Assembly: GCA_044224315.1 (NCBI GenBank)
Contig: JBGAKR010000006.1
Location: forward strand, 1-64,000
Length of the DNA: 64,000 bases
Direction: 5' to 3'
Origin: JAGXTF01 sp044224315
Lineage (GTDB): Bacteria > Bacteroidota > Bacteroidia > NS11-12g > UBA955
Below the pieces are notes generated by a model. That model worked only from the letters and a program-made list of their open reading frames with translations, had not been told where the DNA came from and ran no database searches. Positions 51,784 through 60,795 of the stretch are shown piece by piece (the stretch's first letter is position 1; each line of letters begins with the position of its first letter). A program made the position numbers and the translations under genes.

Positions 51784-51850
51784 AGTGCAAAGTGCAAAGT
51801 GCAAAGTGCAAAGTGCAAAATGCAAAATGTACAAGCCGGTGCAATTAGTT
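51781..51850. repeat. Heptamer array F
   Basis: Starts at the TAG stop of the photolyase-related gene (TAGAGTG), then four CAAAGTG and two CAAAATG units in phase, then degenerate units. Confidence 0.9.
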
Positions 51851-51960
51851 GCAAGCTAGTATGCAGTGCTATGCACAATAATCAGCCGATCAAGTAATCT
51901 TGGTTGGTCCCTTGGTGCTGTGATAGAGTCAATTTTCAGTGAAGCAATAAACTTACAAAG

Positions 51961-52019
51961 TCCTGTAGGGACGGCATATCAGTAAAAAAGGTAAGAAAAA
52001 GTATAAAATCCTGTAGGGA
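51961..52019. repeat. Palindromic direct repeat pair
   Basis: TCCTGTAGGGA, itself nearly palindromic, occurs at 51961-51971 and 52009-52019. It may be a remnant of a dispersed palindromic element. The surrounding 413-bp gap 51784-52196 has no convincing gene. Confidence 0.5.
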
Positions 52020-52153
52020 TGAAACAGGGATGTGCAATCTGCCACATTTTTTATGGATGAAGCAAAATGCCTTACCCACTGCTTATGCGCGGGGCAATGC
52101 GAATGCTGCGGAAATAAATTTATCCAATCCTGTTATACTCAAAATCTTGAAAC

Positions 52154-52187
52154 AAAAAAAGCCACCCTCTGGGTGGCTTTTTTTGAG
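52154..52187. terminator. Bidirectional intrinsic terminator of the RND operon
   Basis: Stem GCCACCC / GGGTGGC with a 3-nt loop, flanked by seven A on the left and seven T on the right, so it can work on both strands. It lies 10-40 bp after the RND permease stop. Confidence 0.88.
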
Positions 52188-52196
52188 AAAATTTTA

Positions 52197-55100
52197 TCAG
52201 AAATCCAGGTGTTCCAGGGCACCTTCTTTGACGTTGGCATCCGGATCGTATTTGCGGCCAAACCAGCCGTATACGCGTACTTTAATTCTTTCGTTCAATA
52301 AGTACATGGCAGGCACCAAAATCAAGGTAAGGAAGGTGGCAAAACCAAGTCCGTAAATCATGGTCCAACTCAATGGGCCCCAGAAGGCAACGCTGTCACC
52401 GCCAAAGAAAATGTGCGGATTAAGTTCGGTAAACATGGTTACGAAGTCGATATTTAACCCTACCGCCAAGGGAATCAATCCCAAAATGGCAGCCATGGCG
52501 GTGAGCAATACGGGTGTCATACGGGTGCGGCCAGCTTCAATAATAGCCTCTCTTAGTGGAACACCTTCACTGCGCAACAGGTCGGTAAATTCCACCATTA
52601 ATATACCATTTCGGACGACTATACCCGCCAATGCTACTATACCAATACCGGTCATAACTATAGAGAAGTTCATATCGAAAATGGCAAAACCAAGCAATAC
52701 ACCGATGATTGAGAAAACAATTTCGGTAAGGATAATAATCGGTTTTGAAATAGAGTTAAATTGTGTAACCAAAATTAACAGAATTAAACCCAAAGAAGTA
52801 AGCATCGCATTTCCAAGGAAAGCCCCGGTTGCTTTTTGCTCTTCCTGTTCGCCCGTCATATCAATTACTACATCGGCGGGAGTTTGGGGTTTAAATTCTT
52901 CAATGGCAGCTTTCACATTTTCTACCACTTCATTGGGTGCATATCCTGGCAGGGCGTTGCTAGCCAGTGTAATTACACGTTTTTGATTTAAGCGGGTAAT
53001 ACCTCCGTAACTATTGGTGTATTCAACGCTGGCGACTGAAGAAAGTGGCACCTGACGCATCATACCCTGCATAACCATATCGCGATAGGTGATGCGCATA
53101 TTCAGCAGTTCATCCAGGTCGTTGGCAGACTCTTTGGTAAGACGCACCATAATTGGATAATCATCATTATCGTCGCGGAATTTGCTGGCTTCTGCACCAT
53201 AAATACTATTGCGCAAAGCCATACCAATCTGGGCAGTACTAATGCCCTGACGGTTTGCTCTTTCACGGTCGATTTTAATAAATACTTCGGGTTTGCTGCT
53301 TACAAAGTCACTCTTCAATTCTTCAACTCCGGGTATTTGTTTTTCATCCAAAAAGCGTTTGAGTTTAGAACCAGTAGAAACCAGGGTATTAAACTCATCC
53401 CCTCGGATTTCAATATTTACAACTTTACCCACCGGAGGCCCGTTTCTTTCAGGTTCAACCACAATATCCACACCGGTAAATCCTTTCATTTTTTCGCGAA
53501 TTTTATCTAATACTTCGCGCGTGCTTTTTCCATTGCGATGACCGAATTCTACAAAGGCCACTGTGATTTTACCCTTGTTGCTGGCCACACTCCGGTCGCC
53601 GCTGTTGGGGTCTGTGGCCCCTACCGCTACGTTGGAAATAACGCTTTCTACAAGTGGATTGTTTTCACCAATTACTTCGAATACTTTTTTCTCTGCCATG
53701 CGGGTAATGCTATCGGTGAATTGTGCATTAGTACCCACCGGAAGTGTTAAATATACATAGGTGAAATTAGGGTCGGCCTGAGGGAAAAATTCAACACCAG
53801 GTTTGCGAACTCCCGTGATAATAAATGAGAAAATCAACAAGAAAAAAGTGCCTATCAACATCCACAGTGGACGTCGGCCAACCAGCACCCAGCTTACAAT
53901 TTTCTTATACCAGTTTTGGAATTTGGGCCATGATTTTTCCTGGAAATTTTTAATTACTTTTAATAACCAGAAATGATAAAGGCTAAATAATCCAAACATC
54001 AGCACCATTAAATTACCCATACCAAAGTTTTTACCCAGGTAGAATAACAAGGCAAGCACACCAAAGATAATGGCGGTGCGTTTGTAACCCTTCGTAAAGC
54101 CTTTTTTATGGTCATTTTCGCCTTCAGGTTTCATAAAATCTACAGCAAAAACCGGGTTCATAATATAGGCCACCAATAAAGAAGCGAGCAAGGTAATTAT
54201 CAGTGTAATAGGCAGGAAGAACATGAATTTACCAACAATACCTTGCCAGAAAGCCAATGGAATAAAAGGTGCAAGGGTAGTAAGTGTACCAGAAAGAACG
54301 GGCAAGAAAATTTCACCGGCTGCTTTTTTAGCTGCAGTTTTAATAGGTACAGCCCCATTTTTAAATATCCGGTGCGTATTTTCTACCACCACAATCGCAT
54401 CATCCACCACTATACCCAAGGCAAGCAGGAATGCGAATAGTACAATCATGTTAAGGCTAAACCCAATGGTGGGGAAAACCAGGAATGCTATAAAACAACT
54501 CAGGGGCACCGAAAGCGCCACGAAAATGGCATTGGTAGCACCCATAAAGAACATGAGAATAAAGGTTACCAAAATAAAACCAATAATAATGGTATTAATC
54601 AAATCGTGAAGAGTTACACGGGTTTGTGTACTTTGGTCACCAGTGAGTACTACTTTCAAGTCTTTTGGAAAAACTTTGGAATCCTGTAAATCCTGAATAA
54701 TGGCGCGACATTTATCGCTTGCTTCAATGAGGTTTTCGCCTGCGCGTTTTACCACATTCAGCGTAATTACGGGTTTACCTTCGAGGCGTGCATAGCTTTC
54801 TTTTTCTTTAAACCCATCCACCACTGTAGCTACATCGCGCAAATAAAGAGTAGCACCACCGCTGCTGCGAATAATGATATCCTCTATATCTTTTTTGTTT
54901 TTAAACTCGCCACTTACACTCAACGAACGTTTCATACGTCCTACATCTACATTACCTCCGCTAATACGCATATTTTCGTATTGAATGGCGCGGGTAACAT
55001 CATCAAATGTAAGGCTGGCCGCATTCATGGCCTGTAAATCGAGGTTTACCTGAATTTCGCGGTCGAGAGCACCCACAATATCTACTCGGGTAATTTCTTT

Positions 55101-55616
55101 TAAACTTTCTATGCGATCTTCTGCTGCTTCGGCATAGCGTTTCAGCGATTGAAGATCGTAATTACCACTAATATTTATGAAAAGAATGGGAATATCACTA
55201 AAGTTTACTTCCATTACTGTTGGATCGGTTTTAAGGTCGCTGGGCAGGTCGGTGCGTGCCTTGTCTACCTCATCCTTTACCTTGCGCTTGGCATCATCTA
55301 CTTTTACAGAAGTGTTAAATTCTACGGTGATGATACTAAAATCCTGAATGGATTGGCTTTTAAGTTTTTTTACCCCCGATATTGATTTTATTTTTTTCTC
55401 AATCGGTTTGGTTATCAGATTCTCTATATCCTTTGGCGATGAACCCGGATAGATTGTTTGAACGTAAATGGTAGGAATTACAATATCTGGAAACCTTTCT
55501 TTGGGTAATTTTATGTAAGATAAAATACCCGCAAATGTGATAAAGGTTATCAGAATATAAATGCTGGTTTTATTGTCAATCGACCAGCTGGTGGGTTTGA
55601 ATTCTTTGAAATTCAT
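52197..55616 (-). CDS. RND-family efflux permease (AcrB/HAE1-like)
   Basis: A 1139-residue inner-membrane transporter with 12 predicted helices and two large periplasmic loops. It uses the proton gradient to extrude drugs, detergents or other amphiphiles through a tripartite channel. The essential proton-relay Asp pair is in LALGIVVDDAIVVVENTH on TM4. The N-terminus (WSIDNKTSIYILITFITFAG) and the YPGSSPKDIENLITKPIEKKI porter motif are typical. TM4 lacks the metal-type CusA Glu pattern, so organic substrates are likelier. It is the last gene of the TetR-TolC-MFP-RND operon and ends at a strong terminator. Confidence 0.95.
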   Translation of the reverse strand: MNFKEFKPTSWSIDNKTSIYILITFITFAGILSYIKLPKERFPDIVIPTIYVQTIYPGSSPKDIENLITKPIEKKIKSISGVKKLKSQSIQDFSIITVEFNTSVKVDDAKRKVKDEVDKARTDLPSDLKTDPTVMEVNFSDIPILFINISGNYDLQSLKRYAEAAEDRIESLKEITRVDIVGALDREIQVNLDLQAMNAASLTFDDVTRAIQYENMRISGGNVDVGRMKRSLSVSGEFKNKKDIEDIIIRSSGGATLYLRDVATVVDGFKEKESYARLEGKPVITLNVVKRAGENLIEASDKCRAIIQDLQDSKVFPKDLKVVLTGDQSTQTRVTLHDLINTIIIGFILVTFILMFFMGATNAIFVALSVPLSCFIAFLVFPTIGFSLNMIVLFAFLLALGIVVDDAIVVVENTHRIFKNGAVPIKTAAKKAAGEIFLPVLSGTLTTLAPFIPLAFWQGIVGKFMFFLPITLIITLLASLLVAYIMNPVFAVDFMKPEGENDHKKGFTKGYKRTAIIFGVLALLFYLGKNFGMGNLMVLMFGLFSLYHFWLLKVIKNFQEKSWPKFQNWYKKIVSWVLVGRRPLWMLIGTFFLLIFSFIITGVRKPGVEFFPQADPNFTYVYLTLPVGTNAQFTDSITRMAEKKVFEVIGENNPLVESVISNVAVGATDPNSGDRSVASNKGKITVAFVEFGHRNGKSTREVLDKIREKMKGFTGVDIVVEPERNGPPVGKVVNIEIRGDEFNTLVSTGSKLKRFLDEKQIPGVEELKSDFVSSKPEVFIKIDRERANRQGISTAQIGMALRNSIYGAEASKFRDDNDDYPIMVRLTKESANDLDELLNMRITYRDMVMQGMMRQVPLSSVASVEYTNSYGGITRLNQKRVITLASNALPGYAPNEVVENVKAAIEEFKPQTPADVVIDMTGEQEEQKATGAFLGNAMLTSLGLILLILVTQFNSISKPIIILTEIVFSIIGVLLGFAIFDMNFSIVMTGIGIVALAGIVVRNGILMVEFTDLLRSEGVPLREAIIEAGRTRMTPVLLTAMAAILGLIPLAVGLNIDFVTMFTELNPHIFFGGDSVAFWGPLSWTMIYGLGFATFLTLILVPAMYLLNERIKVRVYGWFGRKYDPDANVKEGALEHLDF

Positions 55617-55640
55617 GTTGATTAAAGTGCCTGGAAGGAC

Positions 55641-56786
55641 TTATTTTTCGGAAGTGGGAGTGTTGTTAATAGACAAGATTTGTCCGTCGTTTAGTTCCTG
55701 AAAACCATTAATAATTACCTGGTCTCCAGCAGCCAAACCATCCAGAATTTCTACACGATCGCTACCTGTGTGGCCGGTTTTAATAATTTTTCTTTTGGCA
55801 ACAGTTTTGCCGTTTTCGGTAACCGCGCATACAACGTACTGATGATCTTCGGCACTTTGGATGCAATTGGTTGGCACAGATAAAACCGATTTATTGGTGT
55901 AATCTACAATCTGCAATTTTGCAATCATATTTGGTTTTACATCTGCAATTCCGGATACTGGAATTTCGATGTGGAAGGTGCGGTTCAAAGGATCGATGAG
56001 TTTAGCGGCAAATGAGATTCTGGATTCAGCTTTTTTATTCAAATCGGTAAATTCAATTACCACTTTATCGCCCTGATTAATTTTACCAGAATAACTCTCT
56101 GCTACATCAGCTACAATTTTAAGATTGCTGAGATTTACCACTTTAAACATAGGAATACCCGGTGCAGCGGCTTGGCCGATTTTTGTATCTACACTTTCGA
56201 TGGTGCCAGAAATAGGAGATTTTACAATGTACATACCAATTTGCACATCCATAGTTGCCAGGTTTTTTTCCAAGGCTTCTTTCTGATTTTTAGCACTCAG
56301 GTATTGAATTTCGGTTCCGATACCTTGTTCCCATAGTCTTTTTTGCTTGTCATACACTGTTTTGGCAAAAGACAATTGCTGTTCAATTTGCATGCGGCTT
56401 TGTTTCAATGCAGCATTATCGAGGTATGCCAAGGCCTGGCCTGCACTTACCATGTCGCCTGCCTTTACCAAAACGGCAGTTACAGTGGAAGGTACTTGGG
56501 CAGTGGCGATGGTACTTTGGTCGGCATCGGCTTTACCATTGATTGTAAGGAAACTATTGAAAACACCTGCGCGTATTTCTTCTGTTTCAACCAATTTACC
56601 TTCCTCTTTTTTATTTTCCATTTTGGCAATTTCGTCTTCCAAAATCTTGGCTTTTCCTTGCAGACTTACAATTTCTTTTTTAAGTTTATCGAGTTCTGCT
56701 TTTTTTGCATCTAAAGATGTTTTTTTCCCGCCGCATGATGCAAGTGCAAGTAATACTGCAGCTGAAATTAAATATAAGTTCTTCAT
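55641..56786 (-). CDS. RND efflux periplasmic adaptor (membrane fusion) lipoprotein
   Basis: A 381-residue adaptor that bridges the RND pump and the TolC-like channel. The signal peptide ends in a lipobox (LLALASCGGKK, Cys 18). A coiled coil follows directly (about 25-60, KAELDKLKKEIVSLQGKAKILEDE region). Then come the lipoyl/barrel-sandwich halves (VPSTVTAVLVKAGDMVSAGQ and IVKSPISGTIESVDTKIGQ), the alpha hairpin between them, the beta-barrel and the membrane-proximal domain (GLAAGDQVIINGFQELNDGQ). An extra coiled coil before the first lipoyl half is unusual for short AcrA-type proteins. It lies 24 nt from both neighbours. Confidence 0.93.
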   Translation of the reverse strand: MKNLYLISAAVLLALASCGGKKTSLDAKKAELDKLKKEIVSLQGKAKILEDEIAKMENKKEEGKLVETEEIRAGVFNSFLTINGKADADQSTIATAQVPSTVTAVLVKAGDMVSAGQALAYLDNAALKQSRMQIEQQLSFAKTVYDKQKRLWEQGIGTEIQYLSAKNQKEALEKNLATMDVQIGMYIVKSPISGTIESVDTKIGQAAAPGIPMFKVVNLSNLKIVADVAESYSGKINQGDKVVIEFTDLNKKAESRISFAAKLIDPLNRTFHIEIPVSGIADVKPNMIAKLQIVDYTNKSVLSVPTNCIQSAEDHQYVVCAVTENGKTVAKRKIIKTGHTGSDRVEILDGLAAGDQVIINGFQELNDGQILSINNTPTSEK

Positions 56787-56809
56787 TTTATTTTTTGGTG
56801 TTTTTAGTG

Positions 56810-58186
56810 TTAGTTTAAGATGTCTTCTCCTTTGGCTTTTTTCAAATCCAGTTTGCTTATTACCAGGTCGTACAGCGAGTTCAGGTAATTGGTTTGTGCT
56901 GCTTTCAGGTCAGTTTCGGCCTGCATAATTTCAAGTGTGCTGCCTACGCCTTCTTTGAATTTAATATTGGCTTTTTCGTATATTTCTTTGGCCAAATCTA
57001 AATTTTTCTTTTGTTCTTCTGTTTGTTTTAAATTTACGTCATAAGACAATTTCGCATTGATATATTCCATTTTAGCACCTTCCTGAAACATGCGAAAATC
57101 ATTTTCGGTTTTGGCTCTTCTCAGTCTTACATCCACAATCTGGGTGTGTTTGCGCCCTCCGTCAAATACCGGAATATTCAAACTAAATCCGTACAGGGTT
57201 GCGGGTACAAAATTGTTGTTGGGTGTAAGATTACTTTCAAAAAAGTTAAAGGTACTGCGGTTGGTTGTGGCCTGGTGTTGAAGAAATCCAACCAGGGTAG
57301 GATAGTAGCCCAATTTATAGCGCTTCTCATCCATTTTTGAAAGGGTAAAAGCCTCATTGAATACTTTATATTCAACGCGGTTTTTAATGTCAAATTCATT
57401 GGAAACTGCTTCAGCAGTAGCGATGGATTTGTCTACACTCTCTATATTATCAGTTAAAACCAGGGCCGAATCCATGCCCAATCCGATCTGAAATTTCAAC
57501 AGATTTACAGTAATTCCTGATGCATTGAGTAATTTTTCTTTCTGAATTTTTAAATTCGAAACAGCCAGTTGCAAACGCTGCACATCCAACGATTCTGCAA
57601 AACCCTCCTTGTTTAATGCTGTTACATCATTCAGGCTTTTTTCCAGGGTTGTTAAATTGCTGTTTAACAATTCGATGTTTTTTGCTGTAGTTAATGCCAG
57701 CAAATAGGCTTTAGCCACATTGGTATGCAATTCGGTTTTACTTTTTGCTACCAGTAACTGCGCCATATTAACATACTCTTTGGATGCTTTCAAACCCAGC
57801 AGGAATGTACCATCCCATAATAACTGGTTTAATCCGATAGAGCCTGAGGCATAATATTTTTGCTGAAATTTCAGAAAAATATATTCAGGAGATGGGCCTG
57901 CAAAGTTTTTAATCCAGCTACCGGGAATTTGCAGGTATTCCTGGTACGAAGCAGAAGCATTGATTTGCGGCAATCCCATGGCAGTAATTTGGCGCACGGT
58001 ATTGTTAGCAATGTCAACATCGGTTTGTACATTTTGAAAGGTGGGGCTGTTTTTTTCAGCATAAGCAATTGCATCTTTCAAACTGAATTTAACTGTATCC
58101 TGCTGCGCTTGCAGGCCTAGGGAGAATGCGCTGAGAAAGGCCAGTATGGTCCGTTTCATATATAGATGTTTTAGTGTAGGTTTCAT
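56810..58186 (-). CDS. TolC-family outer-membrane efflux channel
   Basis: A 458-residue outer-membrane factor with two OEP repeats; as a trimer it forms the exit duct for the RND pump. It has a signal peptide (MKRTILAFLSAFSLGLQAQQ), repeat 1 beginning FSLKDAIAYAEKNSPTFQN, and the C-terminal repeat with NIKFKEGVGSTLEIMQAETDLKAAQTNYLNSLYDL, typical of TolC. Two starts are possible: ATG 58186, which overlaps the TetR stop by 4 nt and suggests coupling, or ATG 58159, which gives a cleaner signal peptide. The longer one is listed. The operon order is regulator, channel, adaptor, pump. Confidence 0.93.
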   Translation of the reverse strand: MKPTLKHLYMKRTILAFLSAFSLGLQAQQDTVKFSLKDAIAYAEKNSPTFQNVQTDVDIANNTVRQITAMGLPQINASASYQEYLQIPGSWIKNFAGPSPEYIFLKFQQKYYASGSIGLNQLLWDGTFLLGLKASKEYVNMAQLLVAKSKTELHTNVAKAYLLALTTAKNIELLNSNLTTLEKSLNDVTALNKEGFAESLDVQRLQLAVSNLKIQKEKLLNASGITVNLLKFQIGLGMDSALVLTDNIESVDKSIATAEAVSNEFDIKNRVEYKVFNEAFTLSKMDEKRYKLGYYPTLVGFLQHQATTNRSTFNFFESNLTPNNNFVPATLYGFSLNIPVFDGGRKHTQIVDVRLRRAKTENDFRMFQEGAKMEYINAKLSYDVNLKQTEEQKKNLDLAKEIYEKANIKFKEGVGSTLEIMQAETDLKAAQTNYLNSLYDLVISKLDLKKAKGEDILN

Positions 58187-58782
58187 TGTAAAAATTCTTT
58201 GACTTCGTTTAATCCTTTTTCGGTAGATATGGAATGCAAATGGTATCGCATGATGTTTTTATATATTTCGCTGAAATTGGCCTGATCGGTAATAGAAGCC
58301 AACTGCTCGGGTCCGTGATTCATTAAACACAAATACAAACGTGCTGCTACTTCAGGCTTTAAATCTGCACGGTAATAGCCCTGTTTTATCCCATTTTCCA
58401 GGTTGTTTATTACCCGGTTTAAAAATGTGGCTTCGCGGTGTTTCGAAAATTGATTGTAAATCTCGGGATGGTACTTCTGCAAATCATACATCATCGATGG
58501 ATTCATCTGACTTAAATAACCAGAAACATAATTGGCGATTTTCAATACCTGTTGCACCGGATTGACTTCTGACTGCAAAATTTTGTCTACTTCATTTTCA
58601 ATTGAGTGTAAATCCTGGTCAAGGGTTTTGGTTATAAGTTCATTTTTATCCCTGAAACAACGATAAAGTGTTTTTTTGGAAATGGACATCTCTCGCGCCA
58701 CATCGTCCATACTCACACTGCGCACGCCAAATCGTCTGAACATGCTCCAGGCTGTGTCGATTACTTTTCTAACCTGTTCCAT
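58183..58782 (-). CDS. TetR/AcrR-family transcriptional regulator of the efflux operon
   Basis: A 199-residue repressor-type protein. The N-terminal HTH (about 20-62) reads SVSMDDVAREMSISKKTLYRCFRDKNELI. The rest is a helical ligand-binding domain of the usual length. It is the first gene of the efflux operon and overlaps the tolC-like gene by 4 nt, so it is made together with the pump; autorepression relieved by a pump substrate is the expected logic, but no clear palindromic operator could be fixed by eye between 58783 and 58976. A -7 box TAATTTTG ends 7 nt before the ATG. Confidence 0.93.
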   Translation of the reverse strand: MEQVRKVIDTAWSMFRRFGVRSVSMDDVAREMSISKKTLYRCFRDKNELITKTLDQDLHSIENEVDKILQSEVNPVQQVLKIANYVSGYLSQMNPSMMYDLQKYHPEIYNQFSKHREATFLNRVINNLENGIKQGYYRADLKPEVAARLYLCLMNHGPEQLASITDQANFSEIYKNIMRYHLHSISTEKGLNEVKEFLQ

Positions 58783-58789
58783 TTGGGCG

Positions 58790-58797
58790 CAAAATTA
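58790..58797 (-). promoter_or_regulatory. -7 promoter box of the efflux operon
   Basis: TAATTTTG on the minus strand, 7 nt before ATG 58782: nearly leaderless. Confidence 0.6.
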
Positions 58798-58961
58798 ATA
58801 CTTTTCGACACTCAGGAAACTATCGACCCAAAAAAAGTTTCCGTAGTTTACAAATGCTTGAAAACCATTGCTGTGTAAAGGGTTAATTAAAGCCAAGGCA
58901 GACCAAATGCCATTTATTTTCGACGAAATGCAGAAAATATCACCGATCCGCCTTCTTTCCT

Positions 58962-58969
58962 TAAATTTG
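58962..58969 (+). promoter_or_regulatory. -7 promoter box of the M28 peptidase gene
   Basis: TAAATTTG, 7 nt before the GTG start at 58977. Confidence 0.6.
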
Positions 58970-58976
58970 CTAGGAA

Positions 58977-60419
58977 GTGAAAAAAACGTTTCTGATTACC
59001 ATCCTGCTCGCCACATTTGCCTGGTGCCATGGTCAGCCATCTGATAGTGCCATTTTTAAACGCATCCATAACGAAGCGTTGTTAAATGGACAAGCCTATA
59101 TGCGGCTTGGGGAGCTGTGCAAGAATATTGGTTCGCGTATCAGTGGCAGTGACAATGCTGAAGCAGCCATACAATGGGCGGTAAAAATGTTGCGCACCTA
59201 TAAGTTCGACACAGTTTTTACACAGCCTGTGATGGTACCGCGCTGGGAACGCAGTAAAAAAGAGGAGGTATGGATGTATTCACCCTTGCTAACTAAAATG
59301 CGTAAACAAGGGAAAGCGCCTGCCAATTATGATTGTGAAGCCTATGATGAAGCAAATCCGAAGGCTTTGAAATCTTATAAGCTCAATGCTTGTGCTCTGG
59401 GCGGTTCGGTAGGTACAAATGGAAGCATTTATGCTTCGGTAGTGGTGGTGCATAATCAGCGCGAGTTGGATAGTCTTGGAAAAGCAGGAGCATTTAAAGG
59501 TAAAATAGTGTTGCTGGATCGGCCTTTTGATGAGACCAAACTCAACACTTTTTCGGCATACGGAGGCTGTGTCATGCAACGGGTAATTGGGGCGGTGCAG
59601 GTTGCAAAATATGGTGCAGTGGCGGTAATGGTGCGCAGCATGAGTAATCGTTGCGATTTGCATCCGCATACAGGTTCGATGATGTATGTGGATACGGTTC
59701 CAAAAATTCCGGCCGTAGCTGTTGCAACCGCTGTGGCAGATATGCTCGATAACCTGGTAAAACAGGATCCTGAATTAAAGGTACTGATGCAATTGGATTG
59801 CAAAACCCAACCCGACCGCTTGAGCTCTAATGTGGTAGCCCAAACCCACGGATCGGTATTTCCGGATCAATACATTGTTTTTGGCGGGCATTTTGATAGT
59901 TGGGACCAGGGTGAAGGTGCGCACGATGATGGTGCAGGTTGTATGCATGCTTTTGATGCATTGCGCATACTTAAGGCCATAGGATATGTGCCCAGGCATA
60001 CCTTACGCTGTGTATTTTGGATCAATGAAGAAAATGGTTTGCGCGGTGGTACTGAGTACGCCCGATTGGCCGGGGTAAACAACGAAAATCATATCGCAGC
60101 GCTGGAAAGTGACAGGGGCGGCTTTACTCCCCGTGGTTTTGGGGTGGATTCGGCCATAATGCCCCAGGTTTTAAAATTTAAAAAATTGCTGGATGAATAC
60201 AACATTGGAACCCTCGAAAAAGGAGGCGGAGGCGCAGATATAGGGCCTTTAAAAAAGTATAATTCCAATACTGCATTTGTGAGTTTTATTCCCGATTCGC
60301 AGCGCTATTTTGATGTACACCATGCCGAAACGGATGTGTTTGAAAATGTAAATAAAAGAGAACTGGAATTAGGTGCAGCAGCCGTTGCGGTAATGATTTA
60401 CATATTAGACCAGATTTGA
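58977..60419 (+). CDS. M28 family zinc aminopeptidase/carboxypeptidase with PA domain
   Basis: A 480-residue exported di-zinc peptidase. GTG start, signal peptide (MKKTFLITILLATFAWCHGQ), a short helical N-terminal part, a PA-type insert (about 125-260, SIYASVVVVHNQRELDS to VPKIPAVAV), then the M28 catalytic domain with the zinc/catalytic set: H-x-D in FGGHFDSWDQGEGAHDDGAG, the Glu pair in NEENGLRGG, Asp in LESDRGG and the last His in DVHHAETDVFENV. It resembles the PSMA/Q-type peptidases that trim short peptides in the periplasm. The TGA stop begins a heptamer array. The promoter box is 7 nt upstream. Confidence 0.92.
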   Translation: MKKTFLITILLATFAWCHGQPSDSAIFKRIHNEALLNGQAYMRLGELCKNIGSRISGSDNAEAAIQWAVKMLRTYKFDTVFTQPVMVPRWERSKKEEVWMYSPLLTKMRKQGKAPANYDCEAYDEANPKALKSYKLNACALGGSVGTNGSIYASVVVVHNQRELDSLGKAGAFKGKIVLLDRPFDETKLNTFSAYGGCVMQRVIGAVQVAKYGAVAVMVRSMSNRCDLHPHTGSMMYVDTVPKIPAVAVATAVADMLDNLVKQDPELKVLMQLDCKTQPDRLSSNVVAQTHGSVFPDQYIVFGGHFDSWDQGEGAHDDGAGCMHAFDALRILKAIGYVPRHTLRCVFWINEENGLRGGTEYARLAGVNNENHIAALESDRGGFTPRGFGVDSAIMPQVLKFKKLLDEYNIGTLEKGGGGADIGPLKKYNSNTAFVSFIPDSQRYFDVHHAETDVFENVNKRELELGAAAVAVMIYILDQI

Positions 60420-60795
60420 GTTCAAAGAGCAAAGTGCAAAGTGCACAGCAGAACAGCCGTACAGGGAGCAGGGGACAGGGAGCAGGGAGCAGTGGAGGGG
60501 ATAGCTGAATGAGACATGTAAAATGTAAAATGTAGAATGTAGAATGTAGAATGTAGAATGTAGAATAAACAGCCGAACTATTGGCAGAAAGTAGTTTTGT
60601 TAAAATGTATTTAAGGTGCTAGCAGAATGGAAAATGCAAAATGCTTGCCCGAACCTGAAAAGGGCGGGGGAAATGCAGAATTTACAGCAGGCCTCAAAAT
60701 ATACTTTTTTTGGCTTTCGACTGGCTGTTTTACTGCAAACTGTAAACTAAACCGGCTGCTGCTACTCCCTGCCCCCTGCCCCCTGCTCCCTACCG
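60417..60795. repeat. Heptamer array G, filling a convergent gap
   Basis: From the TGA stop of the M28 gene, units AAAGTGC, AGGGAGC, TAAAATG and then five TAGAATG-type units keep 7-bp phase for about 130 bp. At the right edge CTGCCCC/CTGCTCC units (GGGGGCA and GGGAGCA on the minus strand) run into the TAG stop of the NTF2-like gene. The middle is degenerate. No gene lies in 60420-60789. Confidence 0.85.

Noticed and set aside
51566..51844. Minus-strand ORFs with ALCTLHF-type repeats
   Set aside because: Same artefact from the CAAAGTG array, running antisense into the photolyase-related gene.
52030..52356. Plus-strand ORFs across the terminator and RND 3' end
   Set aside because: They run through a strong hairpin terminator and into an antisense gene; no recognisable domain, though the region may be a decayed element.
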